From NCBI RefSeq assembly GCF_003569005.1, contig NZ_BCUR01000001.1:1059893-1123892 (forward strand): 64,000 bases of DNA, written 5' to 3'. Below, one piece after another: positions 36,270 through 44,835 of this stretch; the first letter of the stretch is position 1, and every line of letters begins with the position of its first letter. Made by a program: the position numbers and the translations under genes. Origin of the DNA: Vibrio superstes (GTDB lineage Bacteria; Pseudomonadota; Gammaproteobacteria; Enterobacterales; Vibrionaceae). The notes below the pieces were generated by a model. The model was not told the origin of the DNA and did no database searches. It worked only from the letters and a program-made list of their open reading frames with translations.

Positions 36270-37739
36270 ATGGATAACAGTAAGTTCTCTCTATTTTCGT
36301 TTAGTGGCAAGATGAAGGTCTTGCATCTTAGCTGGATGGCTTTCTTCATCACCTTTGTGGTGTGGTTTAACTTCGCGCCTCTATTGCAGATGGTAAAGGA
36401 AACACTTGGTCTTACTACTCAGGAAATAAAAACCTTATTGATCCTGAACGTGGCCCTGACCATCCCTGCTCGTGTAATTATCGGCATGCTTACCGATAGG
36501 TTTGGCCCAAGGCTGGTCTATTCTGCATTGCTCGCGATATGTTCTATTCCGTGTTTTATGTTTGCTTTTGCAGATTCCTTCCTGCAAGCCGCAGTTGCAC
36601 GTTTCTTGCTCGGCTTTATCGGGGCGGGCTTTGTAGTAGGTATTCGCTTAGTCTCTGAATGGTTCCCGCATAACGAGCTTGGCACCGCAGAGGGCATCTA
36701 TGGTGGTTGGGGTAACTTTGGTTCAGCCGCTGCGGCGTTTACTCTGCCTTCACTTGCGTTGCTATTCGGTGGTGATGAAGGGTGGCGTTATGCTGTTGCT
36801 ATAACTGGCTTGATGAGCTTGGTGTTTTCATTCATTTTTTATCGCTCTGTTTCCGATACACCAAAAGGCTCCACTTACTTTAGACCTAAGCATTTGACTG
36901 CAATGGAAGTGACGTCAAAGGGTGACTTCTATTTCCTACTACTGATGAAAATCCCAATGTATGCGGTACTGGGTCTTCTCGCTTGGAAACTGTCTCCTAG
37001 CGGTATTAGTATGCTTTCTGAAATTGTCGTGAACTCAATATACGGCGGTTTGGTAGCTCTATATTTGTTGGAAGTCAGTCAAGTTTGGAAAGTAAACAAG
37101 ACGGTATTTGAAAAACCAGTTGAAGAGATTCACCAATACAAGTTTAAACAAGTTGCGGTCCTAAATGTACTTTACTTTGCTACGTTTGGTTCAGAACTGG
37201 CGGTTGTCTCTATGTTACCGTTATTCTTTGCTGAAACCTTTGAACTGACACCAGTGTTAGCGGGTATGGTCGCGTCTGCATATGCCTTTATGAACCTAAT
37301 GTCTCGCCCAGGTGGTGGTTGGATTTCAGATAAGTTTGGTCGTAAACCAACCTTATTGATTCTTACTGCTGGTCTTGCTGTTGGTTATTTCTTAATGGGA
37401 CAAGTAGGCAGTCATTGGCCTGTATGGTTAGCTGTTGCGGCTGCTATGCTATGTTCATTCTTTGTTCAAGCTGGTGAGGGTGCAGTGTTTGCAACCGTTC
37501 CTCTTATTAAGCGTCGAATGACAGGGCAAATTGCCGGTATGACAGGTGCTTACGGTAATGTGGGTGCAGTGACTTACTTGACGATTCTGTCTTTTGTTAG
37601 TTATCAGACGTTCTTCTACGTGATTGCGGCTACTGCAGTACTTGGCTTTGTTACCTTGATCTTTATGGAAGAACCAAGCGGTAAGATTGCAGAGGTTAAT
37701 AAGGATGGTAGCGTAACCTTGATTGATGTTTCTAACTAG
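36270..37739 (+). CDS. narK: nitrate/nitrite transporter
   Basis: 489-residue MFS transporter of the NarK/NasA family with about twelve helices. Family blocks seen are RVIIGMLTDRFGPR, the nitrate signature GGWGNFGSAAAAF in helix 5, and MSRPGGGWISDKFGRK with GNVGAVTYLT in the second half. In an assimilation operon it imports nitrate. The ATG at 36270 is chosen because AAGGAA lies seven bases before it; a further ATG 30 bases upstream has no good site. A hairpin follows the stop. Confidence 0.92.
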   Translation: MDNSKFSLFSFSGKMKVLHLSWMAFFITFVVWFNFAPLLQMVKETLGLTTQEIKTLLILNVALTIPARVIIGMLTDRFGPRLVYSALLAICSIPCFMFAFADSFLQAAVARFLLGFIGAGFVVGIRLVSEWFPHNELGTAEGIYGGWGNFGSAAAAFTLPSLALLFGGDEGWRYAVAITGLMSLVFSFIFYRSVSDTPKGSTYFRPKHLTAMEVTSKGDFYFLLLMKIPMYAVLGLLAWKLSPSGISMLSEIVVNSIYGGLVALYLLEVSQVWKVNKTVFEKPVEEIHQYKFKQVAVLNVLYFATFGSELAVVSMLPLFFAETFELTPVLAGMVASAYAFMNLMSRPGGGWISDKFGRKPTLLILTAGLAVGYFLMGQVGSHWPVWLAVAAAMLCSFFVQAGEGAVFATVPLIKRRMTGQIAGMTGAYGNVGAVTYLTILSFVSYQTFFYVIAATAVLGFVTLIFMEEPSGKIAEVNKDGSVTLIDVSN

Positions 37740-37750
37740 ATAGGAGTAGG

Positions 37751-37772
37751 GCCCAGCTTATTTGAGCTGGGC
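37751..37772 (+). terminator. hairpin after narK
   Basis: GCCCAGCT / AGCTGGGC around TATTTG. The T-run is poor, so partial read-through into the kinase gene is possible. Confidence 0.6.
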
Positions 37773-37794
37773 TCTATCCGTGCAAATTACTTGT

Positions 37795-39525
37795 ATGAAT
37801 ATGCCAATCTCAACGTTAAAACTCGAACATGCAGGAACGTCGCTAACGGGCACCCGTGCTCAAAATCAAGATGCGATTTTACTGAAAATCCCCGACAGTC
37901 AGCACGACCTGATGCATAAAGGTATTGTGGCTTGTATTGCGGATGGCGTGAGTTGCAGTGACCAAAGTCAAAGAGCAAGTCATACTGCCGTCGTACAGTT
38001 TGTGAATGATTACTTCGCAACGCCAAGCAGTTGGAGTATTAAGCATTCGGCGGGTAAGATTTTAACGTCAATTAATACATGGTTATATGAAGAAGGAAGC
38101 AAGCAAACCCTCAATCATAATGGGTTAGTGACGACCTTTAGCTGTGTCATCATTAAATCGAACACAGCGCATATATTCCACGTTGGTGACACTCGAATCT
38201 ATTTGTTTCGGGATGGGCAATTAAAACAACTGACCAAAGATCATCAACGTATCAATTTGGCCAAGCAAGCGTATCTTACTCGCGCGTTAGGTATGGATTC
38301 CAGTCTAGATGTGGACTATCAGCAACTGAGTTTGCAAAAGGGAGACCGATTCATCCTTACCTCGGATGGAGTGCACGATGCCATTGATGTTGAACCATTA
38401 GCGGGCTCTAACGGTTTCTCACAACAAGAACTGTCTGATTTACTTTGCCATCATGCATTTGAACAAGGTAGCCAAGATAACCTCAGCGCACTTGTTTTTG
38501 ATGTCAGAGATTTACCCGCACATACACTTCCTGAACATCAGAGTTCAATGCTCTCTCGCTCTATTCCCCCCGTTTTAATTGAAGGCAATCAACTCGATCA
38601 GTTTACTGTGCTTAAAACGCTCTATTCAGGCTCGCGCAGCCATGTATATTTAGTGCAAGACGAATTAACCGAGAAGAAGAGGGTTTTAAAAGCGCCATCA
38701 GAGCAATATCGAGATGATATCGACTATTTAAAAGCCTTTGCCAACGAGTTGTGGGTGGGAACTCAACTCAAAAATAAACGAGTGATGCGTGTTTATCCAA
38801 GCCCGAGTAATAGCCGATTCGTTTATCAGATTTGCGAGTACATTGAAGGCATAACTTTGCGTCAATGGATGTATGATAATCCACGGGCAAGCTTACCCAA
38901 GACTCGTGAAATATTGAATGAAATCATTCAGGCGCTTCGGGTGTTCCAGCGGGCCGATATGGTGCACCGTGATCTCAAGCCTGAAAACATCATTGTGACT
39001 CCATCGGGAGAAGTGAAGATCATCGACTTTGGCGCGGTAAGAGTTAAGGGTCTTGAAGAAATTACGCCTGAATCACCGGATAGTATTCCTCTTGGCGCGG
39101 TTAATTACATTGCCCCTGAATATATAGATTCAGGAAAAGCCACTCTGGTTTCGGATTTGTTTTCGGTTGCAGTGATCGGTTTTGAAATGCTGACGGGGGA
39201 GTTGCCTTATAAGCCAACCACAAGTCAAAACTTGCAAGCTGCAAGGCATACCAAGTGGCTTTATCGCTCGTTGTCAGATTATCGTGACGATATCCCTACT
39301 TGGGTAGACCTTGTGTTTCGCAAAGCGACTCATTACCTGGCAAATAGGCGTTATCAGGTGCTTGGTGATTTTATTACTGATTTGTATGTGCCTAATCCAG
39401 CATTACAAAAAGAGCTAAAAGAGAGCCCGCTACTAAAGCGCAACCCGGCTTTGTTTTGGAAGAGCATTGCTCTGATAATGACAGGTTTTGCGGTAGTTCA
39501 AGCGCTGTGGCTGATATCTAATTAA
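37795..39525 (+). CDS. PP2C-type phosphatase fused to Ser/Thr protein kinase
   Basis: About 576 residues in two halves. The N-terminal PP2C-like domain (about 5-235) has TGTRAQNQDAI, ADGVSCSDQS, HVGDTRIYLFRDG, LTSDGVHD and GSQDNLSALV. The C-terminal kinase (about 265-525) has HRDLKPENIIV, IIDFGAVR and an APE-like IAPEYIDSG. A final hydrophobic segment (FWKSIALIMTGFAVVQALWL) anchors it in the membrane. Genes of this form often end nitrate-assimilation clusters; the target is unknown. Two ATGs (37795, 37801) are possible starts, each with a weak ribosome site. Confidence 0.88.
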   Translation: MNMPISTLKLEHAGTSLTGTRAQNQDAILLKIPDSQHDLMHKGIVACIADGVSCSDQSQRASHTAVVQFVNDYFATPSSWSIKHSAGKILTSINTWLYEEGSKQTLNHNGLVTTFSCVIIKSNTAHIFHVGDTRIYLFRDGQLKQLTKDHQRINLAKQAYLTRALGMDSSLDVDYQQLSLQKGDRFILTSDGVHDAIDVEPLAGSNGFSQQELSDLLCHHAFEQGSQDNLSALVFDVRDLPAHTLPEHQSSMLSRSIPPVLIEGNQLDQFTVLKTLYSGSRSHVYLVQDELTEKKRVLKAPSEQYRDDIDYLKAFANELWVGTQLKNKRVMRVYPSPSNSRFVYQICEYIEGITLRQWMYDNPRASLPKTREILNEIIQALRVFQRADMVHRDLKPENIIVTPSGEVKIIDFGAVRVKGLEEITPESPDSIPLGAVNYIAPEYIDSGKATLVSDLFSVAVIGFEMLTGELPYKPTTSQNLQAARHTKWLYRSLSDYRDDIPTWVDLVFRKATHYLANRRYQVLGDFITDLYVPNPALQKELKESPLLKRNPALFWKSIALIMTGFAVVQALWLISN

Positions 39526-39533
39526 TACAAAAA

Positions 39534-39559
39534 AATGACCGCTGATGTATGCGGTCATT
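39534..39559 (-). terminator. terminator of the lipoprotein gene
   Basis: AATGACCGC / GCGGTCATT; on the minus strand a run of seven T follows. Confidence 0.8.
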
Positions 39560-39587
39560 GAGGATCAAAGTTTACCTATGCTAGTGC

Positions 39588-40499
39588 TTATTGAGCTGCA
39601 ACAGTGATTATCTGACGGATATTACTATTAAAAACCGCTAAGTCGTCACCAAACTGATCTGATTTTGCCATGCCTTTGGTGAATGGTGTTTGGAAATTTG
39701 GATTGCCTATTAATGTCAGTTTGTTAATAGCATTTGATTCCTGATTATTTAGATACATGTTTTTAAGTTGCTTTACTATGCCACTATCCATGTTAAGTGG
39801 AATTTCCACAGTTACTTGGCTTTTCTTACTTACTTGGTCACTTTTCTTCGTCACTTTAACTTTCGCCGAACTAACACCGTCTACAGCCACTACTTTTAGT
39901 TTAGCGAATCTGCTTAAGGTATTCGCATCATCGCTATAAAAGGTTTTGCTTAATTTCATTTGCTTCTTATCAGGGTTGTATGTCATTTGGATAAACCCTT
40001 TGCTGTTTGCATCAATGGCAAAAATTTTACGGTAGTACATAGTATAAATAGCAGATTGTTGATTGTTATCCGTGCCCTCTAATTCACAGGAAAACGTCGC
40101 GTCGGAAGTTAGTCTAGTCTCACATAGTTGATAGACCTGACTCTCTGTAAATCCAGCATCTTCAAACACCATAGCTATCTGTTGATTGTCGGCTATCCAA
40201 GCATCTTGTCCCGGATTATCTGTCTTTTTTAAGCCGTCATGATCTTCTTTTGATATTGGTTCTTTGTTTTTTAGATTCTTGCTGCTTTGGGTGTGGCCCT
40301 GAATTATTTGGGACTTGCTTTGTTGTTGCTGAGAGCTGGACTTTACCAAAGCATCAATGCCTTTCTGGTTTTTCTGCAGTGCGACTACTGCTGGAGAGTT
40401 CTTCAGAACTTTTTGAACTTCGTGATCGTTTGAATTTGAGCTACCGCAGCCAGTAAGAATTACAGGGGTTAAAGCCAAAGCTAATAGCGAGCGCTTCAT
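39588..40499 (-). CDS. unrecognised lipoprotein
   Basis: 303 residues. Lipoprotein signal MKRSLLALALTPVILTGCGSS (Cys18) followed by a Gln/Ser-rich linker (SSSQQQQSKSQIIQG) and a folded part with two cysteines (LCETRL and FSCELEG) near 120-140. The C-terminal half is beta-rich and basic. I do not recognise a family. The ATG at 40499 places the signal correctly; the longer reading frame upstream is unlikely. It stands alone with its own terminator. Confidence 0.65.
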   Translation of the reverse strand: MKRSLLALALTPVILTGCGSSNSNDHEVQKVLKNSPAVVALQKNQKGIDALVKSSSQQQQSKSQIIQGHTQSSKNLKNKEPISKEDHDGLKKTDNPGQDAWIADNQQIAMVFEDAGFTESQVYQLCETRLTSDATFSCELEGTDNNQQSAIYTMYYRKIFAIDANSKGFIQMTYNPDKKQMKLSKTFYSDDANTLSRFAKLKVVAVDGVSSAKVKVTKKSDQVSKKSQVTVEIPLNMDSGIVKQLKNMYLNNQESNAINKLTLIGNPNFQTPFTKGMAKSDQFGDDLAVFNSNIRQIITVAAQ

Positions 40500-40773
40500 A
40501 TTATCTGCCTTTTTAAACTCGTTCATATTGGTTATATGAAACATAACCACTACACGCAGTAAAAAACATGAAGACTTCTTTATACAATGTGCCACTTAAA
40601 TCGAATATTGAGATGATGAGAAAAATGAAATGGTGAGTGCGCTATCCGTTGAAGCTAGTAAATGCAGTGCACAATGAAATTATTAAATAGTGCGACAGTA
40701 TCAAAGTAAGGTGGGTTGTGTAAGCGATGGTAGAAATGAAATCTTATGTTGAATCATGTTTTTCAAGCAGATA
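40500..40773. other. spacer without recognised content
   Basis: About 270 bases between two minus-strand genes, presumably holding the lipoprotein promoter. Nothing else is seen. Confidence 0.4.
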
Positions 40774-40806
40774 AACAAGGAGTGCAAGTAATAGCTACTC
40801 CTTGTT
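40774..40806 (-). terminator. terminator of the DUF302 gene
   Basis: AACAAGGAGT / ACTCCTTGTT, perfect ten-base arms. Confidence 0.7.
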
Positions 40807-40816
40807 GAGATTTAAA

Positions 40817-41269
40817 TTATGGTTGTGTCGCCTTAGTAGCAAACATATTCAGTGCCTTTGCTATCTTCGAGATAACCTCATCACAGCCTGTAATGTTGTG
40901 CCTTTCTTTAAGGTAATTCGGATCGTTATAGGTAAACCAAACCAATCCATGTTCATCCTCGGAAATCAGTGCTTTTTGCGGAAGGTCGATACCCACGCTC
41001 TGCTGGCAAGCCATCAATGGGGACCCGACTTTAGGATTACCAAATAAAATTAACTCTGTAGGGCGAAGCTCTATACCCACATTTTCGGCAGCTTCTGAAT
41101 GCTTGATGCGAGCAAAGGTGGTCATGTTTTTTTCTTTTAACACGGCAATTAGCTTATCAGCAGTTTTAGAGACATCGTGCGAGCTTTTTATGGAAATGAG
41201 CCCGTTGCTGGCATGGGCGCTAAAGCTCATCAAAAACGTGATAAACAAACCTAGTATTCCCTTTCTCAT
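40817..41269 (-). CDS. exported DUF302-family protein
   Basis: 150 residues with signal peptide MRKGILGLFITFLMSFSAHA. The DUF302 pattern is clear: SHDVSKTADKLIAVLKEKNMTTFARI, then LRPTELILFGNPKVGSPLM, the family core strand and loop. One cysteine follows (ACQQ) and another near the end (GCDEV). Function is not known for the family. A GGAGGTTAC ribosome site precedes the ATG, and a large hairpin covers the bases just upstream of that site. Confidence 0.82.
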   Translation of the reverse strand: MRKGILGLFITFLMSFSAHASNGLISIKSSHDVSKTADKLIAVLKEKNMTTFARIKHSEAAENVGIELRPTELILFGNPKVGSPLMACQQSVGIDLPQKALISEDEHGLVWFTYNDPNYLKERHNITGCDEVISKIAKALNMFATKATQP

Positions 41270-41278
41270 GTAACCTCC

Positions 41279-41322
41279 ATCTTCATTGTTATCCAGGGCC
41301 AACAGACCCTAACAATGAAGAT
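41279..41322 (-). promoter_or_regulatory. 44-base leader hairpin upstream of DUF302 gene
   Basis: Perfect 13-base arms (ATCTTCATTGTTA at 41279, TAACAATGAAGAT at 41310) with an inner GGG/CCC pair. It ends only a few bases before the ribosome binding site, so it could control translation or be a promoter dyad. Confidence 0.5.
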
Positions 41323-41370
41323 AGTCGTCATCGGACTAGAGTCAATGTATTCGAGTGAAGAGTGGTAGAT

Positions 41371-41407
41371 GCCCAGCGGAATGCCAGCCCAGCGGAATGC
41401 CGCCCAG
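41371..41407. repeat. 16-bp tandem repeat
   Basis: GCCCAGCGGAATGCC at 41371 and 41387, then a partial third unit GCCCAG. Confidence 0.75.
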
Positions 41408-41656
41408 AAAAGCACTCGTGCATGACGATTTTTTCATGTACTCACGAAGTGGCATGAAGAAGAGTCACTACCACATGGCAAGAAGAGGCGTCATCTCCGA
41501 GCGCTCCTATCGGAGATCTAAGTGCTTTGTGCACGATATGATTAGATACCCGATTAATACCAAAGAGTGAAGAGCAATCAATGGATGGTATTCCTTATTT
41601 GCCATTTAACGCCGAGATCCAGCGTCTTATTCCCCAAGCCTTTCACCAAAAACAAA
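41408..41656. other. spacer with repeat-like sequence
   Basis: It contains the dyad TCTCCGA / TCGGAGA near 41490-41515. The style resembles dispersed intergenic repeats of vibrios. A short open frame crosses it (41355-41570), but it starts in the tandem repeat and lacks a ribosome site, so I do not call it a gene. Confidence 0.35.
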
Positions 41657-41683
41657 AATGCCCGATACATAATATCGGGCATT
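41657..41683 (-). terminator. terminator of the DUF3332 gene
   Basis: AATGCCCGATA / TATCGGGCATT; T-rich on the minus strand after the stem. Confidence 0.8.
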
Positions 41684-41743
41684 CAAATAATTTAACGATT
41701 CAGATTCTCGAAGGAGTTCTCGAATGAGTTCTCGAATGAGTTA

Positions 41744-42280
41744 TTAAGCTTGTTCGCTAGCCAGAGTTTCTAGTTGAGTCATAGTTGTTTGAGAAACAAG
41801 CTCGCCATCAACGTAGTAGCTAACGTTCTCGCCGTCACGTACGCCTGTTACAACAGACTTATCGCCATTGTTGTAAGTTACGTGCATTTCGATTGTGTTT
41901 TCATCGATAGCTTCGAAAGTAGAAGACTCAACTTCACGCATTGTGATTGGGTCTATTGGTGCTTCTTTTAATGATGGGTCTAGGCCATCGTTCATGTTGT
42001 ACATGGTCTTTGTTTTAGTATCAAAGATGTGTGGCTTACCGTTGATAGGGTTTTTGCCAGACCAGAATTCGATTGAGTTGAATACTAGAGAATCCACAGC
42101 AACAGTAAGGGCGTATACAGGAGCAAGAAGCATGTTTACACCACCACGAGCATAACGGTTGTCTACCACTTCAAGGTTAAACTTCATTACATAACCCGTT
42201 ACTGCGTTGCTACCAATACAGCCAGTTAGTGATGCTGCCAGTGCTGCCATACCTAATACTTTTAAACCAAACTTTTTCAT
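41744..42280 (-). CDS. DUF3332-family lipoprotein
   Basis: 178 residues with lipobox LTGC (MKKFGLKVLGMAALAASLTGCIGS). The core VMKFNLEVVDNRYARGGVNMLLAPVYAL is the DUF3332 signature common in vibrios, with a hydrophobic stretch that may insert in the membrane. The second half is a small beta domain (MHVTYNNGDKSVVTGV). The role is unknown. Short direct repeats of GAGTTCTCGAATGAG lie around its stop codon (41710-41745). Confidence 0.82.
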   Translation of the reverse strand: MKKFGLKVLGMAALAASLTGCIGSNAVTGYVMKFNLEVVDNRYARGGVNMLLAPVYALTVAVDSLVFNSIEFWSGKNPINGKPHIFDTKTKTMYNMNDGLDPSLKEAPIDPITMREVESSTFEAIDENTIEMHVTYNNGDKSVVTGVRDGENVSYYVDGELVSQTTMTQLETLASEQA

Positions 42281-42700
42281 TTAATAAACCCTATGAACTT
42301 TGAAACTAGTGAATAATAATCAGATTAGATCTTAATAAATAGCCAATTGGTGACATCACTCTCAAGCTAAATTATCCGATAATGAAGCGAGTCTTACTAT
42401 CGAACTTGCAGTTGAGGTTTTAATGTCCACTACAAAAAGAAAATTAAAGTGTGTTGCTCATTGATCGCTATTTAAATCGTGTCTCTGGCACCTGTGATAT
42501 GTTTCTGTGTAATTACTGATATCAGGGACGAGGGGAAGTATATCGATAGTTAAAAATAATGCTTACCAATTTGCGCCATCAGGTTTATTAAGTGAGATTT
42601 TTACTATTTGATGAGCTTTGTGGATGCAGCGAGGTTATCTCTCTATACATTTCAATAAGATAGAGGTTCTTTTGAGAAAGAGTGATTTATCGGAGAGGTG
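42281..42700. other. intergenic region between divergent genes
   Basis: About 420 AT-rich bases. No gene, terminator or clear operator is visible. Confidence 0.45.
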
Positions 42701-42961
42701 ATGAATAATAAGCAAGCATTTGTGGATCTTCTGAGTGAAGAGTATCAACAACATTTGGCCATCCCAGCGACGCAATCGCATAAGAAGCGAGAGAGTAAAC
42801 AGTTTATAAGAGGGTTAATGACGGCTTCACGTCTGCTTGGTGTAAGCTTTGATGAGTTGAGTGAGGTCGTTGGTTGCCAGTCTAATCAGGTGTCATCTAA
42901 TGAAGATATGTTAGAGGTGCCGACTTACATTCGTGAAAATATCGAAATTGAATCACTGTAA
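42701..42961 (+). CDS. small hypothetical protein
   Basis: 86 residues, cytoplasmic, starting MNNKQAFVDLL. The middle (FIRGLMTASRLLGVSFDELSEVVG) is helical and could form a helix-turn-helix-like pair, but I cannot assign a family. The ATG at 42701 lies five bases after GGAG. It precedes the repeat-containing exported protein by 17 bases, so the two are probably co-transcribed. Confidence 0.55.
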   Translation: MNNKQAFVDLLSEEYQQHLAIPATQSHKKRESKQFIRGLMTASRLLGVSFDELSEVVGCQSNQVSSNEDMLEVPTYIRENIEIESL

Positions 42962-42978
42962 TTTAAGGCGGAATATCT

Positions 42979-43344
42979 ATGAAGCGACAATTTGGCATAT
43001 TTATGTTTATAGCTTCTTTCACGCTAGTTCCAGATTCCGCGCAAGCAACAACAGGGTTCTTACAAAGCGAAGAGTCTCAAGCCTTTGCTAAGGTGTGTTT
43101 TTACGATGTCCTTGGTGAGACGCATAGTCTAAATATTGGTGCTACAGATCTATGCCTATTGACTCATGACTTTGATGTGACGCCAAAACTTCAACCACCC
43201 ACAGAAAATGCGCAAAAGACGGGCTTTTTCAAACAGGAGCAAGCCTCAGGGTTCAGCAAGCTTTGCTCCTATGATGTGCTAGGCGAGGTCTATGTTCTTA
43301 CCATAGGTGGCACAGAAATCTGCCCTCTAACCTACAAGTTTTAA
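42979..43344 (+). CDS. exported protein made of two similar repeats
   Basis: 121 residues: a signal peptide (MKRQFGIFMFIASFTLVPDSAQA) then two copies of a 40-residue unit. Unit one runs TGFLQSEESQAFAKVCFYDVL to CLLTHDF, unit two TGFFKQEQASGFSKLCSYDVL to CPLTYKF. Each has two cysteines in the same places, so each probably forms one disulphide. I do not recognise the unit elsewhere. A neat internal duplication supports a real, selected protein. Confidence 0.65.
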   Translation: MKRQFGIFMFIASFTLVPDSAQATTGFLQSEESQAFAKVCFYDVLGETHSLNIGATDLCLLTHDFDVTPKLQPPTENAQKTGFFKQEQASGFSKLCSYDVLGEVYVLTIGGTEICPLTYKF

Positions 43345-43348
43345 GGTC

Positions 43349-43840
43349 TTATAAGATAGTGACTTTCTCTATAGTGATAGGGTCTACCGGCAAGTCATCA
43401 AGTCCAAATTTTGAGTGTGTTTTCACCTTAGCAATAGCATTCACTACATCCATTCCTGCAGTAACTTGACCGAATGCGGCGTAGCCCCAGCCTTGATTGT
43501 TGGTTGCGGTGAAATCCAGAAAGTCGTTGTTATCTAGATTGATAAAAAATTGTGATGTAGCAGAGTGGGGTGCGTCGGTACGCGCCATCGCAACTGAGCC
43601 GATAACGTTCTTTAGTCCGCGGTTGGCCTCATTCACAATAGGATCGTGAGAAGGCTTTTCTAACAGGTTCTCAGTATGCCCGCCACCTTGAATCATAAAG
43701 CCGTCAATCACGCGGTGAAAAATGGTACCTTCAAAGAAGCCTTCCTCGCAGTATCTCAGGAAGTTTTTGCTACTCACTGGCGCTTTTTCCAGGTTGAGCT
43801 CTATGGTTATTTCGCCAAGGTTGGTTGTTAATACGATCAT
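43349..43840 (-). CDS. ppiB: cyclophilin-type peptidyl-prolyl isomerase
   Basis: 163-residue cytoplasmic cyclophilin, the length of PpiB. Motifs are FHRVIDGFMIQGGGH, with the catalytic arginine in FHRV, then SVAMARTDAPHSATSQFFINL and YAAFGQVTAGMDVV. It accelerates cis-trans isomerisation of prolyl bonds. The ATG at 43840 gives MIVLTTNLGEITIEL, the normal N-terminus. It converges on the repeat-protein gene with only a few bases between the stops. Confidence 0.93.
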   Translation of the reverse strand: MIVLTTNLGEITIELNLEKAPVSSKNFLRYCEEGFFEGTIFHRVIDGFMIQGGGHTENLLEKPSHDPIVNEANRGLKNVIGSVAMARTDAPHSATSQFFINLDNNDFLDFTATNNQGWGYAAFGQVTAGMDVVNAIAKVKTHSKFGLDDLPVDPITIEKVTIL

Positions 43841-43968
43841 GTTATTGAGTTGCCATGTAAGGTTTGGAATAAGTCCTGAGTATACACTGAATACACGGCG
43901 TAAGCTTTGGCAGAGACTAAGTGGTGACTTTGCGGTAAAATCGAGCAAAATTCCTTCATTGATCGTGT

Positions 43969-44244
43969 ATGAGCTTTAGTGATATCCAACAAAAATTAGC
44001 GTCCTTCACCTCCCTTGAACAAGTGTTCGAGTATTTTGAGGTGGATTTTGACCGTCGATTTGTCGAGGAATATCGTGTGCCTTTGTTCAAACGCTTTAAT
44101 GGGTATCTACTGCTGGCAAAGCCTGAAGATTGGTTTGCTGCTCGACGAGTACTAAGAAACGCTTACTGTAAAATCCAGCGTGGGCGACTAGAGCCATCCA
44201 CTCGCTCTGCGTGTCGAGGATGTACTTCTTGTCTACGTCGTTGA
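43969..44244 (+). CDS. NifW-like protein
   Basis: 91 residues. The segment FTSLEQVFEYFEVDFDRRFVEEYRVPLFKRFNGYL follows the NifW pattern (an FF/YF motif, V-x-Y/F-D, then L/LFKRF-x-x-YL). The C-terminus is cysteine-rich (SACRGCTSCLRR). NifW protects nitrogenase in diazotrophs, but no nif gene is in this window and vibrios with this gene are usually not diazotrophs, so its role here must differ or is unknown. It is divergent from ppiB. Confidence 0.5.
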   Translation: MSFSDIQQKLASFTSLEQVFEYFEVDFDRRFVEEYRVPLFKRFNGYLLLAKPEDWFAARRVLRNAYCKIQRGRLEPSTRSACRGCTSCLRR

Positions 44245-44352
44245 GCTTTAATGGCTTAACGGCTCCTCTGTAATATCTTTCATAACAATTCTTTGACAAT
44301 TTATCGCTATGTTGATTAACTGGTACGACTAGTTGATTGACCGGTAAAGTGA

Positions 44353-44826
44353 ATGCTCTCCACGCTTAAGAAAGCCAACTTATATCTTAACTATTTTGGG
44401 TTTAGTAAAGTCCCTCTGTTGTGGCTGAGTCGCCCAAAAATACTGGTTTTGGATGAAGAGATGGTCGAGATCAAGATCCCTCTAAAACGCCGCACAAAGA
44501 ACCATTTAAACAGTATGTATATTGGTGCGCTCGTTATGGGGGCTGATGTTGCTGGTGGCTTTATGGCCGCAATGAAGGCGCAAAATCAAGGGCGAAAGAT
44601 CTCACTGGCCTTCAAGGGGCTGAAGGCCGAGTTTTTGATGCGCCCTGAAAGTGATGTTCACTTTATCTGTCGTGATGGTCGCTTGATTGATGAAATGCTT
44701 GAACAGACGCTAACGACGGGTGAGCGTATCAATCAGGACGTGCGCATTACAGCCATTTGCCCTGATTTACATGGCGATAAGCCCATGGCTGAGTTTGATT
44801 TAACCTTATCTATCAAAGCTCGCTAG
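44353..44826 (+). CDS. DUF4442 hot-dog-fold thioesterase-like protein
   Basis: 157 residues. The core RRTKNHLNSMYIGALVMGADVAGGFMA is the DUF4442 signature, with the hot-dog helix and the Asn/His pair also found in PaaI-type thioesterases. It is cytoplasmic. A preference for an acyl-CoA substrate is inferred from the fold only. The start is the ATG at 44353, after CCGGTAAAGTGA. Its end converges on the DUF2799 lipoprotein gene. Confidence 0.8.
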   Translation: MLSTLKKANLYLNYFGFSKVPLLWLSRPKILVLDEEMVEIKIPLKRRTKNHLNSMYIGALVMGADVAGGFMAAMKAQNQGRKISLAFKGLKAEFLMRPESDVHFICRDGRLIDEMLEQTLTTGERINQDVRITAICPDLHGDKPMAEFDLTLSIKAR

Positions 44827-44835
44827 AGTTCGAAA

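Noticed and set aside
41355..41570. 71-residue open frame
   Set aside because: It begins inside a tandem repeat, has no ribosome site and reads through a dyad-rich repeat-like region.
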